DNA of 64,000 nucleotides from Owenia fusiformis (lineage: Eukaryota; Annelida; Polychaeta; Sabellida; Oweniidae): contig CAIIXF020000011.1 of NCBI GenBank assembly GCA_903813345.2, positions 29,568,166 through 29,632,165 of the forward strand, given 5' to 3'. The position numbers and the translations under genes were made by a program. Shown piece by piece: positions 45,499 to 56,689 of this stretch; position 1 is the first letter of the stretch; each line of letters starts with the position of its first letter. The notes below the pieces were generated by a model. The model searched no databases and was not told where the DNA came from. It saw nothing but the letters and a program-made list of their open reading frames with translations.

Positions 45499-46272
45499 AT
45501 GGCTACGGGACAAACTAAAAGTGCTACAACAATTCGAGTAAATGGGTTTGATCATGTCCCCCGTCCTTTCCTTATTGGTGTCGGTGGTGGTACAGCATCT
45601 GGAAAATCGTCTGTTTGTAAGAAAATCATGGAACAACTTGGACAAAATGATATTGATGACTGCAAGAGGCAAGTAATCATCGTCAGCCAAGACTGTTTTT
45701 ACAGAGAACTAAACAAGGTAGAACGAGAAAAAGCATTCAGAGGTGAATTTAATTTTGATCATCCTGATGCCTTCGATGATAAACTAATGTATAAAACAAT
45801 GCAAGATATCAAGGATGGAAAATATGTCAACATACCTGCTTATGACTATAAAAATCACCAGCGCATTCAAGATAAGGGCCAAACTGTATATCCAGCAGAT
45901 GTGGTCCTCTTTGAAGGAATCTTAGTGTTTTATTATAAAGAACTTCTGGAAATGTTCAACATGAAATTGTTTGTTGATACAGATTCAGATACCCGTCTGT
46001 CACGACGTGTTTTACGTGACATGAAAGAGCGTGACCGTGATTTAGAGGTGATTCTTCACCAGTACACGACATATGTCAAGCCAGCTTTTGAAGATTTCTG
46101 TCTACCAACTAAGAAATTTGCTGATGTGATAATCCCTCGGGGAGCTGATAACACAGTTGCTATTGATCTTATTGTGCAGCATATACAAGAACTTTTAAGA
46201 CCACGTCCTGAGAGCATACCACGTCGTGTTCGACATCAATCAGACTCCATTATCCAGGCTAGACCCCATTAA
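45499..46272 (+). CDS. UCK2: Uridine-cytidine kinase, single coding exon
   Basis: 257 residues. Phosphorylates uridine and cytidine to UMP and CMP in pyrimidine salvage, in the cytosol. Walker [12 protein letters not shown] at residues 29-39, QDCFYREL near 66, NFDHPDAFD near 87, DVVLFEGIL near 135, and the lid arginines [16 protein letters not shown] near 166. Length matches animal UCK1/UCK2 (about 260-277); C-terminus [10 protein letters not shown] is UCK2-like, so the symbol is by similarity. A good acceptor, TTCCTTTTCCAG, ends at 45496, two bases before the ATG, implying an upstream noncoding exon. Vertebrate homologues split this coding region over several exons, so intron loss or retroposition is likely. 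Confidence 0.95.
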   Translation: MATGQTKSATTIRVNGFDHVPRPFLIGVGGGTASGKSSVCKKIMEQLGQNDIDDCKRQVIIVSQDCFYRELNKVEREKAFRGEFNFDHPDAFDDKLMYKTMQDIKDGKYVNIPAYDYKNHQRIQDKGQTVYPADVVLFEGILVFYYKELLEMFNMKLFVDTDSDTRLSRRVLRDMKERDRDLEVILHQYTTYVKPAFEDFCLPTKKFADVIIPRGADNTVAIDLIVQHIQELLRPRPESIPRRVRHQSDSIIQARPH

Positions 46273-48059
46273 AATCATGTAATCAGGGTACTCCACAATC
46301 TTCAAACCTAAGCCATTGCATCTCCTTTAGATTTAGGGATGCCCCATTTTTCCTCTATCAAACAAACAAGAAAATCTTAGAAACACTCTAATCTCAGAAT
46401 TATACTTACTGTGAAGATTTATATGAAAATCTTTAGATTACTTATGGATCTATCAACATTTTCTTGTTGAGAACCCTGTTAACACATGGCGCTACAATAT
46501 CTTGGGACCCTGTTTGGGACCAACAGACAAATAATTTATTAGGTGGTCATTCTCATATCATAGTCACATGATGTACATACTTTTATACTATTTTGTATAT
46601 TAATGATGTCACATATCTGAAGGCAAGTAGAATTTGATAGAAATGAAACACTAAGGTCAAAGTTCATGTATTTCTAGCTTTTTAAAATGAACATTACTGG
46701 CCTTATGCTTAATCAGGGTGCTATTATTTAATTTTTAGATTTTAATTTTTTATTTTAATTTCATTTAAACTTCACATCTTGGATTACCTATGTATGAAGT
46801 TTTCATACCCTCTGAGGTTGAAATCCCTGCCCAAAATTCTATTATTTTTTCATAGATTGAGGGTTTCAACATCTTCGTCACACTTGATCTTCCCTGAATG
46901 AGATGGGCCTATCATCTTATTCAGCCTAATATACAGTCTTAGGTAAATAGAAGCTGAGCAGTCATCCTCATTAGTAGCCAATTAAGGGCCATTAATTATG
47001 GTTCAAAATGAGTCTGAATTGAATAGAACCAATAAGGTGCTGTTTATTTTGTGAATGGAAAAAGGTCTACTGATACCAGTGTGATTGAAAATCAAACTGT
47101 TGAATAAGAATGTAAACTTCATGTATCAGTGTTATTTTATGACATGAAAGTGCAAAATTGTTTGCGAAAATATTCAAATTTTAAATAAAGCTCAGTACAT
47201 GGATCTTTATTTTGAGAGAAAACTCATAGAGTCACATGTTACTTTTCAAATAATATGGACTCCTCCTTTCCAATATTGTCTACACCTTTCACTTTTGTAT
47301 AAGGAGTGCACTAATGTACCTAGAAAATAATGTGGAGAATATTTTGTTTATAAAATGTAGGAAAAATGAGAAAATTCAGTGACCTACTTTTTAGAAGTAC
47401 AAAATAAGTAAGTCACTTTATTTTCCCATTTCTTATACGTCTTTTACAAAATTATTCACTACACTCTTTTCTAGATACCTCGGGGCACTCTTTGTGCAAA
47501 TTTGAAAGATATAGACCGTATATGTAATGTATATAAATCAGTAATCTCCTGAAAATAACATGCAACTCCGGACTTTAAAAAAATCAAAACATACCCATCT
47601 CCCTTAACCACATTGTTTTATAGTAGCATATTGGATTGTGCTGTTCGATCAAGACAATGCATAGCTTTGTTTAGAGATCTGATGTAGCTTTATACTTTTA
47701 GGGTGGCTAATGTTTGATTAATTTGTACCAGTATCTAGGTTTCCAGTATACTCACACATTATACCATATACTTTATGTATCTACATATATACCATATATA
47801 TACAAGTGTGTTTTAAAAAATATAATAATCCACTAATAATCCACTCTTAAGTTGTTGTGTATGAAGGTTGAATGTGGGTGGCAAAAAGAGGTAGAGTTAG
47901 TAGTAAATTTACTTAAAATGGTTTTAATTTGATTCTCATTTTAATTCAGAGATGTGCCATTCACTAATTTAAATAAGACATTCAGAATAAGTGTACTTTG
48001 ATAAATTTCAAGAATGGTTAAGAAATTAACAATACAATAGAGGGAGATTAACACAATTA
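46273..48059. other. 3' UTR and flank of the kinase gene
   Basis: An AATAAA at 47184-47189 is a candidate polyadenylation signal about 910 nt past the stop. No poly-A tract or other retroposition scar is seen directly after the coding region. Otherwise AT-rich sequence with nothing recognisable. Confidence 0.5.
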
Positions 48060-49443
48060 CAGTAAAACCTGTCTTAATGAACACTTAATGAAACAATTAT
48101 CTGAGCAATTAAGTTTGATTTCGTGTGTATTCGTTTGGGAAGACATTTGACTTTCTAGTAACGTTAAAATAGTTTCAAACAGTGCTCGATTTTTTCGTGG
48201 TTAATCTACCCATATAATTAGTCGGTTGAAATATGTTGTTTTTTACACATTTCCTTTGATCATTTCCCCGCCTATCGTCTAAGAGTGTCAAATATTTTTA
48301 TGAGAATGTGTTCTCTAAACTACACAATTTAGGACGGGTTTATAAATATTGAAGTATTTATTGTAATTTAAAAAAATCAGAAATGTGCGTTGTCAACTCG
48401 AATGTACCTTATCCCTGTAATTGAAATTCATGAGATATAATATTAAACAATGTAATGATTTCATTTCAAAATTGGTGAAAATGGTGTTTATGAGTAACAT
48501 GTGATCTTTAACGAAATTGTTCAAGTATCCTTTGTACAGATAATTTTAAAGATAAGGTATGTGATTTTTTGCTTTTTCATTTTATGAAAGTATTGTTGCG
48601 GTGGTTAATTTGTCCTCATTGGGTGATAGCCACCAGCCCAAACTCCCATTCAATGACTCGAATAGAATACGTTTAAGACTAGCACTGCCACAGAGCTTGC
48701 TTCCAGCCTCTTTGATTATTTGGCGTCTTTACCTTACGTTTTGTTAGTGACATTTATAGATAGATCTATACTAGCTTATTGAATATGACTTTCAAATCCC
48801 GTTTATGATTTATCTGGAAAGGGCGCAATAGTTTCAATAGTTCAATCAAATTGAAGTAATTCTGTAATTGCTCTGTTTCAATTTCAAATGCATCTGGCCC
48901 CCTGTCTGTTAGTGTTATGAAAAATACGTTGCCTGTATTAGGGTTAACTGTGAATTGAGTAAGTTTAATGGGACAACGTACATTCAAGTTGACAACGTAC
49001 ACTTATGATTTTTTAAATTATAGCCAAAACGTTAATACTTATTAAATCTTCAACAGAACTTAATTGTGTAGTTTAAAGAAACATATTCTCAGAAAAATAT
49101 TCCACGCTTTTAGATGACAGGGGAGGTAATGATCAAGGATATTGTGTAAAAAAACATTTTCCAACCAACCAATTATATGGCTATGAAAAAATCGGGCACT
49201 GTTTCGAAAATCTTTTAACGTTATAAGAAAGTTAAATGTCTTCCAAAACAAATCCACACAATATCAAACATGCAATCCATAATGTATTCCCCCAGATTAT
49301 TTTTTAAAATCTACATCAAACCTACATCATTGGCTTTGTTTCAAATCGGTTAAACAGTGACACCATACATCTTACGTGTACGACGATATATCTTGTCACT
49401 GTACTTTGTCGATGGTTAGGCGTGATATAGACAGGTTTTACAG
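48060..49443. mobile_element. TA-flanked TIR element, 1.38 kb, pogo/Tigger-like termini
   Basis: Left CAGTAAAACCTGTCT and right, inward, CTGTAAAACCTGTCT (one mismatch), each flanked by TA (48058-48059, 49444-49445). Two small minus-strand frames (48766-49002 and 49060-49257) have no transposase motif. Nearly the same size as the 17461-18846 element (1,386 bp), though I saw no strong interior match. Confidence 0.65.
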
Positions 49444-49445
49444 TA

Positions 49446-50963
49446 ATTAGCTAAAAGTTGGTTAATGGTTTCAAAATGATACTTTTATAAGAACACAGAA
49501 TGATGAAATTGAATCTAAACTTCAAAACATTACATGTTGTGTTCCACATGGTACTACCCTTAGTCCAGTTTTACAGGACTTTCAAAAATTGGTGATTGGT
49601 TCTGTGCAAACAAACTTTCTTTGAATATCTAAAAAAAATTACATGATCTTCACAACTACATGTAATGAAAACTAGCTTCCAGAGAATATTGAAATTAAGA
49701 CAATGCCGTCAATTTCTTAGGAATAATCATTGACCATTGTCTCAAAATAATAAGGATAATTGGAATTTTATTTAAGAATACACATAAACTGAATTCTTCT
49801 TCCATCCTTTCTGCAAGGGTAAAGTCTTCAACTTTAATTTCAATATTATTCCTTTATTCATTCTCTTATTCAACATTGCATTTGTGCTTTGGGAAATACA
49901 GCAGTCTGTGAGTGAACAGATCTTGAAATTACAAAAACGTTTTTATTAATCATCGTAGTGAAAACATAGTTCACACAGAACACTTTTTAAACAATTAAAA
50001 ATACTCAAGTTTCATGGTATATTGTACTATGAATATTTCCAGCTGACTTTTAAATGTATAAATAGACCAGAATTCTGAAACATTCCTTGCCGCTATTCCT
50101 AAGCTATAATGAAATTCACAAACTTAATCCATGGTTGTAGTCTGATATAATGAAATTCACCAATCTGATACATGGCTGTAGTCTACTTTTCCAAGGGGGA
50201 GGGGTTTACTTTTTTAAAAATTCCAGAGGGGGTCATATTTGGTCAACTTTGGCCTAAAATGGCCAAAGCCTCTTGGAAAGTTCTCAAAATGGTGAAAATC
50301 TGCATGATTTTGAAATAATTTTTGGTCAAGATCTCTCTCCTGGCCTGTCACAGTGTGATATCCGCAAAAAAGACAACCTTCAAATTATAGAACAAACTAA
50401 TAGTATTTCAAAAATAGCTTTCATATTCCAAATGGCATCAAAATTGTTGACAATATTGAAATACACACTTTAAAAAGACTTGCATTTCATGATAATTAAG
50501 ATAATACAATTAATTGGTTTCAGTTCAATCCATGGTGACTTATATTAGCGTTTATTCAAGATACTAGTAAATAATTATGATTTAGACCATTCAACTGGTC
50601 ATCATCATATTCATAGATAAGTCTCCCTCGGCAGTTGTTGGGCAAGAACTGTCTGTGGAAGTATTTTGTTTGGCTATCTATCATGCGCAGGACCGGTAAA
50701 AGGATCGGTAAAATTAGCCAACTCATTGAAAAGTGCGAAGAAATCCGCAGTTTACATGAGTGCTCATGAGATAATATTTACAAAGTAATATTGATCCACT
50801 CGAATGTATTAGTTAATCTTATCATAATTGTTCATTTTCGTTCAACATGGCATGTGATGACCATTTTCTATGGCTATCAGTGCCAGGACATCGGGCGACT
50901 CGGTAGTGCAATCTTAATTAGCCTAGCTATTAACCAGATTTACTCATCTTAACGACCGCCAGC
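49446..50963. other. Intergenic DNA upstream of the NRF-domain gene
   Basis: Contains a truncated family B repeat at 50191-50346. The last 300 bases should include the promoter of the next gene; no TATA box was identified. Confidence 0.5.
50191..50346 (+). mobile_element. Truncated MITE, family B
   Basis: Interior landmarks of the family (AAAAATTCCAG, TGGCCAAA, AAGTTCTCAAAATGG, CTGCATGATTTTGAAAT, TTTTTGG) in order, ending CCTGGCCTGTCAC. The left terminus is missing and no duplication is visible. Confidence 0.65.
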
Positions 50964-51579
50964 ATGTGGACAACCAAGACGCTACTGTTTTCGTTATGCC
51001 TGGCATCTACTACTACTACAGTACAAAGTGACTCTTCTGCCAATGTTTTGGAAGTGTTGAAAAGAATTCCAATTGTGGATGCGCCATATCATGCACATAG
51101 CAGCCCAGGGCGTTTAGTAAGGAACCTAAAAGCATGGCGAGAATTGAGAGACATGGCACTTGCCACCATCATTGCAGCCGACACTGGCAAAGAAAACAGA
51201 AAAGATATAGAATGGAACTCGAAGTATGGTTTAAATGCGCAGAACAGACCACTTCAAAAGGCGCAGAACAGACCACTCCAAAAGGCGCAGAACAGACCAC
51301 TCCAAAAGGCGCAGAACAGACCACTCCAAAAGGCGCAGAACAGACCACTCCATAAGGCGCAAAACTTCAAGGAATCGCTGGAACTGATGCTCTTGATAGA
51401 AGCGATTTTTCATAAAAACACGACGAACTTCCAAGATATTCGAAGAGCGTGGACTGGGCGAAAGAGACAGTCTCTTGCGCTGGTGAAACCAACCGGTGTT
51501 TCGGCATTGTGTTGGGAACATTGGAAACAACGGAAATCGGGTTTAGAATTGTTTAACATCCAGCCCTGGGCACTTCTGA
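50964..51579 (+). CDS. NRF gene exon 1: signal peptide and AQNRPLQK repeats
   Basis: ATG 50964 to donor CTGA|GTAAGT at 51580, phase 1. 205 codons. Signal peptide residues 1-22, a helical segment, five AQNRPLQK repeats (residues about 92-131), then a conserved-looking LMLLIEAIFHKNTTNFQDI stretch ending in CWEHWKQR, which holds the first Cys of the NRF domain. Confidence 0.85.
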
Positions 51580-53832
51580 GTAAGTAGCATAGAATGAACA
51601 TTTTAACGCATAAATTCGTCTTATTCAACAATAGTTTTTGAATGCATCAAAATGTCTTTCTTTATAATTCGTTAATTGGTACCTCATGAATACAGGCGTT
51701 TATTTAGCCGTCATTACATGGAATTCATCGACATTAAAAATAAAATCATTGTTTACAAAAATCAAACATTTGCAAGACCGATAGCGGAATGCGCAATATC
51801 TTTTGATTGGAGAGGTTTCGCACAACGACTTATAGCTAAAACGTAAATTTACAAGGGAGTTTTAGTGAGAAAAATACTAAAACTTTTTAAATGGAGCACA
51901 TGGGTTATCGCAAACAAGCCATTTATCTATATCATTGCATAATATTCTTTATTGACAGTCATCCTTTTCGGCACAACGTGAGTGTATGTGAGGTTACATT
52001 TCTCACTAATTAATGATATCTCCTTGTACGTATATATTGTTCTAGCATGATTGTGTACAGTGATTTGAGTTTGAGCGACACTTTGACACCTGAAAGAGAC
52101 AATGCGAGTGTAAAGAAAATTAATTATCCGTGTATTTACTTGTACTTAAATTGTTTATAAATCAGCATCTTTAAACTCAATTGATTATAATACATGTGTT
52201 AAAGTACAATTATAGTACAAGTAAACACACAGATACAAGTACGTTAGTACAACTAGTGCTCGGCCTTAACAGAGCCATTGATAAAACCTCATATAATTTC
52301 TATGAAATCGGTAATAAGAAAGGTGATCACAGTGCAGGATCGGATGATTTTTCCGCTATGGAGGATAACGAGCGGGAATAAGGCCCGGGACCGAGATACG
52401 CTGTATCCATCCCGGTCCCGCTCCTGAAAAAAAATTCACAATTTTGTTTTAAATTTCTATTTTAATTTTTTTTTGAAAATCTCGCAAACTTTAACACCAA
52501 GAAGTTTTGGAATTTTATAAGGTATGATGTACCTAGAACCTCAGTAGATATGAAATACATCTGTTATGTACGGTCGCTTTTTGGATACAGGGTTTATACC
52601 AAGGAAAATATGTGTATCTCCCGAGGGACCGCAGAGACCGAGGGAGATACACATATTTCCCTTGGGATAAACCCTGTATCCAAAACCTCCCAGTACATAC
52701 TGTAACCCTTATGAGGAGGCCCCTCAGATTGCTTTCTTAGATGTTTTTATTCATTATTGTTCAGAAGCGATACATGTATGTCTCTGATTACATATATTTT
52801 AAAATCCGATTCATAAATTTCATCTATTTTAAAACCCCAATCATAAATTGCATGTATTATTAAACCCTAATTCGATATATTATAAAACCACAATCATGAA
52901 TTACATGCATTATAAAAGCCTAATCATAAATTACATGTGCTATAAAACCTTTATCATAAATTACATGTATTATAAAACCCTAATCATAAATTACATGTAT
53001 TATAAAACCCTAATCATAAATTACATGTATTATAAAACCCTTATCATAAATTAAATGTACTTTAAAATCCTAATCATAAATAACATGTATTATAAAACCC
53101 TTATCATAAATTAAATGTATTATAAAACCCTAATCATAAATTACATGTATTATAAAACCCTTATCATAAATTAAATGTACTTTAAAATCCTAATCATAAA
53201 TAACATGTGTTATAAAACCCTTATCATAAATTGAATGTATTATAAAACCCCAATCATAAATTGCATGTATTATAAAACCTTTATCATAAATTACATGTAT
53301 TATAAAACCCTAATCATAAATAACATGTATTATAAAGCCCCAATAAATAACAAAGTAATTGTAGTGGATGACGCTCGGGGAAAGGTGTCTCCAGGTCTCT
53401 TCGAAGGAAACCTCCACTTTGTTGGAAACTATGACGAATGTTTGCGTATCACAGCAAATCTCACAGAATATGACGATACCATTCCCGAAGAAAACGCAAG
53501 CTTTGATGGCAGGTATTGCACAGTTGAAACCACGGTGGATATTTCACTCATGGACATAGGGATTCCAATAGATGTCCAGGTAATTCATGTTCGATGTTTT
53601 AACATTGTTTTAGCTCATCCATGCATGATACCGAGCATTTTCTTGAATTTGTTCGTACCAAGATGCATATATAACTCCTTTGCTTCTATTTCTGTTTCTC
53701 AAACCTGTTTTTTCTTTTTATTCCAGCCTGTGTTTTGGATCGGAGAGTGTGTACCCTCGACATGTAACGCTTCGGATATCGACTTACTTCTCCAGTCGGA
53801 CCTGCAACAGTCTGACGATATTCTCGACTTTG
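50964..53832 (+). CDS. NRF-domain protein (nose-resistant-to-fluoxetine type), 5' portion
   Basis: Exons 50964-51579, 53365-53579 and 53727-53832 join in phase. The N-terminus MWTTKTLLFSLCLASTTTT is a signal peptide. After a repeat region, the sequence crosses into the NRF N-terminal domain: QPWALL joined to MDDARGKVSPGLFEGN, then FVGNYDECLRI, FDGRYCTV and FWIGECVPSTC, matching the conserved (L)DasGKpPsGll-GN, GsydeCl, YC and GxCxPssC pattern. In NRF-6-like proteins this extracellular domain precedes a multi-pass acyltransferase 3 domain. That part is not found before the retrotransposon at 56043; it may lie beyond the window, or the frame may end at TAG 53865-53867 without splicing. In C. 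elegans such proteins act in lipid/drug transport in epithelia; here only the family is claimed. Confidence 0.85.
51237..51356 (+). repeat. 24-bp coding minisatellite, five copies
   Basis: Five head-to-tail copies of a 24-bp unit starting GCGCAGAACAGACCACTC. Units 2 to 4 are identical and units 1 and 5 differ by a base or two. 24 is a multiple of three, so expansion adds eight residues per copy without breaking the frame. The near identity marks a recent expansion. Confidence 0.92.
52581..52683. repeat. Near-perfect foldback hairpin (42-bp arms)
   Basis: 52581-52622 and the reverse complement of 52642-52683 agree at 40 of 42 positions, with a 19-nt loop. The pairing continues more loosely outward (GTACGGTCGC facing GGGAGGTTTT..GTAC). 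Typical of a small foldback element. It can form a long stem in the pre-mRNA. Confidence 0.85.
52801..53345 (+). repeat. 30-bp AT-rich satellite, about 18 copies
   Basis: Unit close to AAAACCCTAATCATAAATTA followed by CATGTATTAT. Variants (CCCTTATC, AAATGTACTTT, AATAACATG) recur every four units, showing a 120-bp higher-order repeat. Since 30 is divisible by three, long frames cross it but they are not genes. Confidence 0.92.
53365..53579 (+). CDS. NRF gene exon 2
   Basis: Acceptor TAATTGTAG ends at 53364; donor GTCCAG|GTAATT follows 53579. 215 nt, phase 1 in and 0 out. Carries GKVSPGLFEGNLHFVGNYDECL and a conserved YC pair, the core of the NRF domain. Confidence 0.88.
53727..53832 (+). CDS. 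NRF gene exon 3
   Basis: Acceptor TTATTCCAG ends at 53726. Encodes PVFWIGECVPSTCNASDI, the GxCxPxxC pair of the NRF domain. The donor TTTG|GTAAGC after 53832 is good; reading through instead gives KLVHCTELVE and TAG at 53865, and that HC also resembles the next NRF cysteine, so the exon end is not settled. Confidence 0.75.
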
Positions 53833-55369
53833 GTAAGCTGGTTCATTGCACAGAATTGGTCGAATAGCCGATAGATGTCATTCATTGATTAAACATGACG
53901 TCATATTTGAGATCTTAAGATAAATCTGACGTCATGACGTCAGTGCCATAGAAACTGAGATTGTCTTATTTTATTTTGACGTCATTCCAATGTAATGAAC
54001 CAGTTATATCACCAAAAGTTATCATATTTTGTTTGAAATTGGCCGAAAAGTTAAAGGTATGAGGATTCTAATCTCAACGGAATCAAACAGATCTACCTTC
54101 AAAGTTACAGAAACCTGAGATGACTAAGATACCATATGATTTTAAGTACCTCTACCAGATCGTTGAATATCCTCATTTCACCATTTTGACGCCATTTCTA
54201 ATGGATTTCAATGGAGTCATGCATGAATTCCTCATGATTTTTTCAAAACAAATTGGCCGAAAAGTGTGCATGTGTACATTGCTTAAAACATGTTAAATCA
54301 GTAAAGGTTGATGTCTAGTTATAGAAACCTGAGATGACTAAGGTGGCAAATCAATATCATTCGCACAGTAAGCGTTCGAAAAATGTCTCCATTATAAATC
54401 CCATAGGCTTTGGAAAACCGGAAGTAATGGGTCTGCGCATGCGCAGTGAAATATTGGACAAATTTTGTGCAATGTTGTCTTCCAATACAAGGTTTCTAAT
54501 AGCCTAGCTGGTGTAACATATTTTATTATGCCTTCTTCCAAAGCTCTGTCCGAAGCACGACTGGAAGGGAATTCTAGAGACATCTAATAACCCGTATGTC
54601 TACAGGGGAGGGTGGGCGAATCAAATCGATCCCCACTCAGTTTCACACCCGGTAATCGTGAAAATGGGACGGAGGGGGGAGCAAGCAATTTCTGGTAGAA
54701 AAATGAACAAATCCGCGAAAATTACTTTTTCAAGAAAAGGTTTATGATTTAATTGCTAAACGAATAGGCGCACGGTATGGTAAAATATGTCGCGTATTCT
54801 ACGAATTTTTTTAGCCGATTCTCTTCTTAGGTATAAGATCTATTAAAAAAGGCGCAACGCCACCAACGTGCAAAAGTCAATGTTTTTGCTTTAAATCAAG
54901 CATCAACGGTCTACACAACCTGCAATAAATATTTGTAAGTGACATTATCATCATAAAATTAATGACCTTAATGACTTTCCAAAATATGTTTCCATACGTT
55001 GTATAAAAAATAATCGAAAATAATTAAAATGGGACGGAGGGGGGAGGGGACGGAGGGGGGGGAGCAATATGTCTATAAGATATGATATGAGATGTTACTT
55101 GATACTTTATATCCAGATTTTCCCATTATCTCCTCAATTACAAAGGGTCAGGAATTGATAACATGTTGTACTTGTTAGGTTTGGGGTCAAATTAAGGTTG
55201 GCAAAATATTCCAGGAGACTGTTTATCTATAAATGTTTACCTGTCTTAACGTTTTTACTTGCTGATTTGTAGGCATATCATACACAGCACATCACACTTT
55301 GGACATGTAAGTTTCAGCAAAAATGTAAGTTATTCACAGCGAAGTAACAATCTACTTGATATTAATTAT

Positions 55370-55655
55370 GCACTAAATGTGAATTGCACATGCATATGGT
55401 CGAAGACAAGTGTTACAATAAATACATATATTGCACTAAATATGAATTGCAAAATGCATATGGTCGAGGACAAATGTTACAATAAATACATATATTGCAC
55501 TAAATGTGAATTGCAAAATGCATATGGTCGAGGACAAATGTTACAATAAATACATATATTGCACTAAATGTGAATTGCAAAATGCATATGGTCGAGGACA
55601 AATGTTACTATAAATACATATATTGCACTAAATGTGAGATGCATATTGCATAATA
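55370..55655 (+). repeat. 64-bp tandem repeat, about 4.5 copies
   Basis: Units start at 55370, 55433, 55497, 55561 and 55625, each beginning GCACTAAATGTGAATTGC and containing GCATATGGTCGAGGACAAAT. The last is partial. Copies are over 90 percent alike. Confidence 0.9.
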
Positions 55656-55765
55656 AATACATTTATTCCATAGTTAGCATGATATTCATAGGATAACATG
55701 TGAAAATAAAAACGGTATTTTTGTAATCAGTGGTAAAATATGATATTTTTGACAAATTTTCACTT

Positions 55766-56040
55766 AACCATAGCATACGGTTTTTTAGCCATGACATACG
55801 ACGTCGTATGCGATGGTTTATGGATTTTTGCTACTTCAGACTCAAAACGAGGCTAAGTGTCAACATCGCCGGATTGTTTGGAAAATTCGAATTAAATGAC
55901 TTAATTTCCGACGATTCTGATGATGACTGTAACTATGGAATAAAAAGAACATCCTATGATTTACTCGTGATATGATTTTAATCCACTCATGGTTATTGAT
56001 ATCTGCACTCTCTCGCTACGCTCGCTCGTGCAGATATCAT
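55766..56040. repeat. Palindrome-rich segment beside the LTR element
   Basis: AACCATAGCATACG at 55766-55779 faces CGTATGCGATGGTT at 55805-55818 (one mismatch), and CATACGACGTCGTATG lies inside. TGATATCTGCAC at 55997-56008 faces GTGCAGATATCA at 56028-56039 perfectly, around a CTCGCTACGCTCGCTCG loop. It reads as a fragment of another repeat into which the retrotransposon inserted. Confidence 0.6.
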
Positions 56041-56602
56041 ATTGTAACAAATTTTTACTTTTCAAATTTTCGATTATTTGTAGTCCAGTGCCATTTTATC
56101 AGTTTTCTTACAGTTAACTCAGTAAGAAAGCGTTTTCCAGTTTGGTTGACAAGTAGTATACTTACATGAATGTATGTAACACTAAAAGAGTAGGCAGAAT
56201 CATGTAAACTGTTCGATTTTGTGAGATTTCTTTTTGCTTTCATTTGTTTACATTTTTCTCACCTTACTATTGAAGAGCTATCTTGACCTACATTCAATTA
56301 CCAGTTTTTTCGGTCAATTTCGGCATGATTATAGCCAATGATGATTGGTTTATGTTATATTTATTTAGTTTATACATTTATCTTGTTAATTATATACTAA
56401 ACATGTATTAATATTACATTAGATAGCACAGATTGTGAGTTCTAAATGAAGCCAGTTATTTAGCACTATTCATATCCTGATTGCATCATAGTAATTGTAC
56501 ACCAGTCTTGTCCTGTCCAGGGGTCTAGGTATTGCATCAGCCCATTAATCACTTGTTAGGTTCGTGTGCAAAACCTAGTACATGTTACATACATGTCTGG
56601 GG

Positions 56603-56610
56603 TATAAATA
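56603..56610 (+). promoter_or_regulatory. LTR TATA box
   Basis: TATAAATA in the context GGGGTATAAATAGAGACG, as expected for a retrotransposon core promoter. Transcription should start near 56630-56640, which leaves about 2.8 kb of leader before the ORF. Confidence 0.75.
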
Positions 56611-56689
56611 GAGACGACCAGGTGACTCAGCAGGCATTTTTCTAGCTGGAACTGAGAAAGGACAGACCTGTGTGCCTCCAGGGATTGAT

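Larger units (their letters stand above)
51580..53364. other. NRF gene intron 1
   Basis: Contains the foldback hairpin near 52581-52683 and the 30-bp satellite at 52801-53345, which runs to within 20 bp of the next exon. Otherwise nothing recognised. Confidence 0.7.
53833..56042. other. Probable NRF intron or 3' flank
   Basis: Contains a 34-nt candidate exon at 55273-55306 (acceptor TGATTTGTAG, donor ACAT|GTAAGT, phase compatible) that does not resemble an NRF protein, a 64-bp tandem repeat (55370-55655), and a palindrome-rich stretch (55766-56040). No acyltransferase exons were found. Confidence 0.5.

Noticed and set aside
52848-53345. Long open frames across the 30-bp satellite
   Set aside because: They encode a monotonous MYYKTLIINY repeat because the unit length is divisible by three; no start or splice logic, and the real NRF exon begins only at 53365.
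52801-53345. Interstitial telomere repeat
   Set aside because: CCCTAA occurs once per 30-bp unit only, not as tandem hexamers.
55259-55549. Candidate NRF exon and long frame at 55259-55549
   Set aside because: The 34-nt exon 55273-55306 is phase compatible but its peptide does not fit an NRF protein, and the long frame is created by the 64-bp tandem repeat.
55730-55975. 81-codon frame just left of the retrotransposon
   Set aside because: Lies over two inverted repeats and probably belongs to a fragment of another mobile element; no motif recognised, so not listed as a gene.
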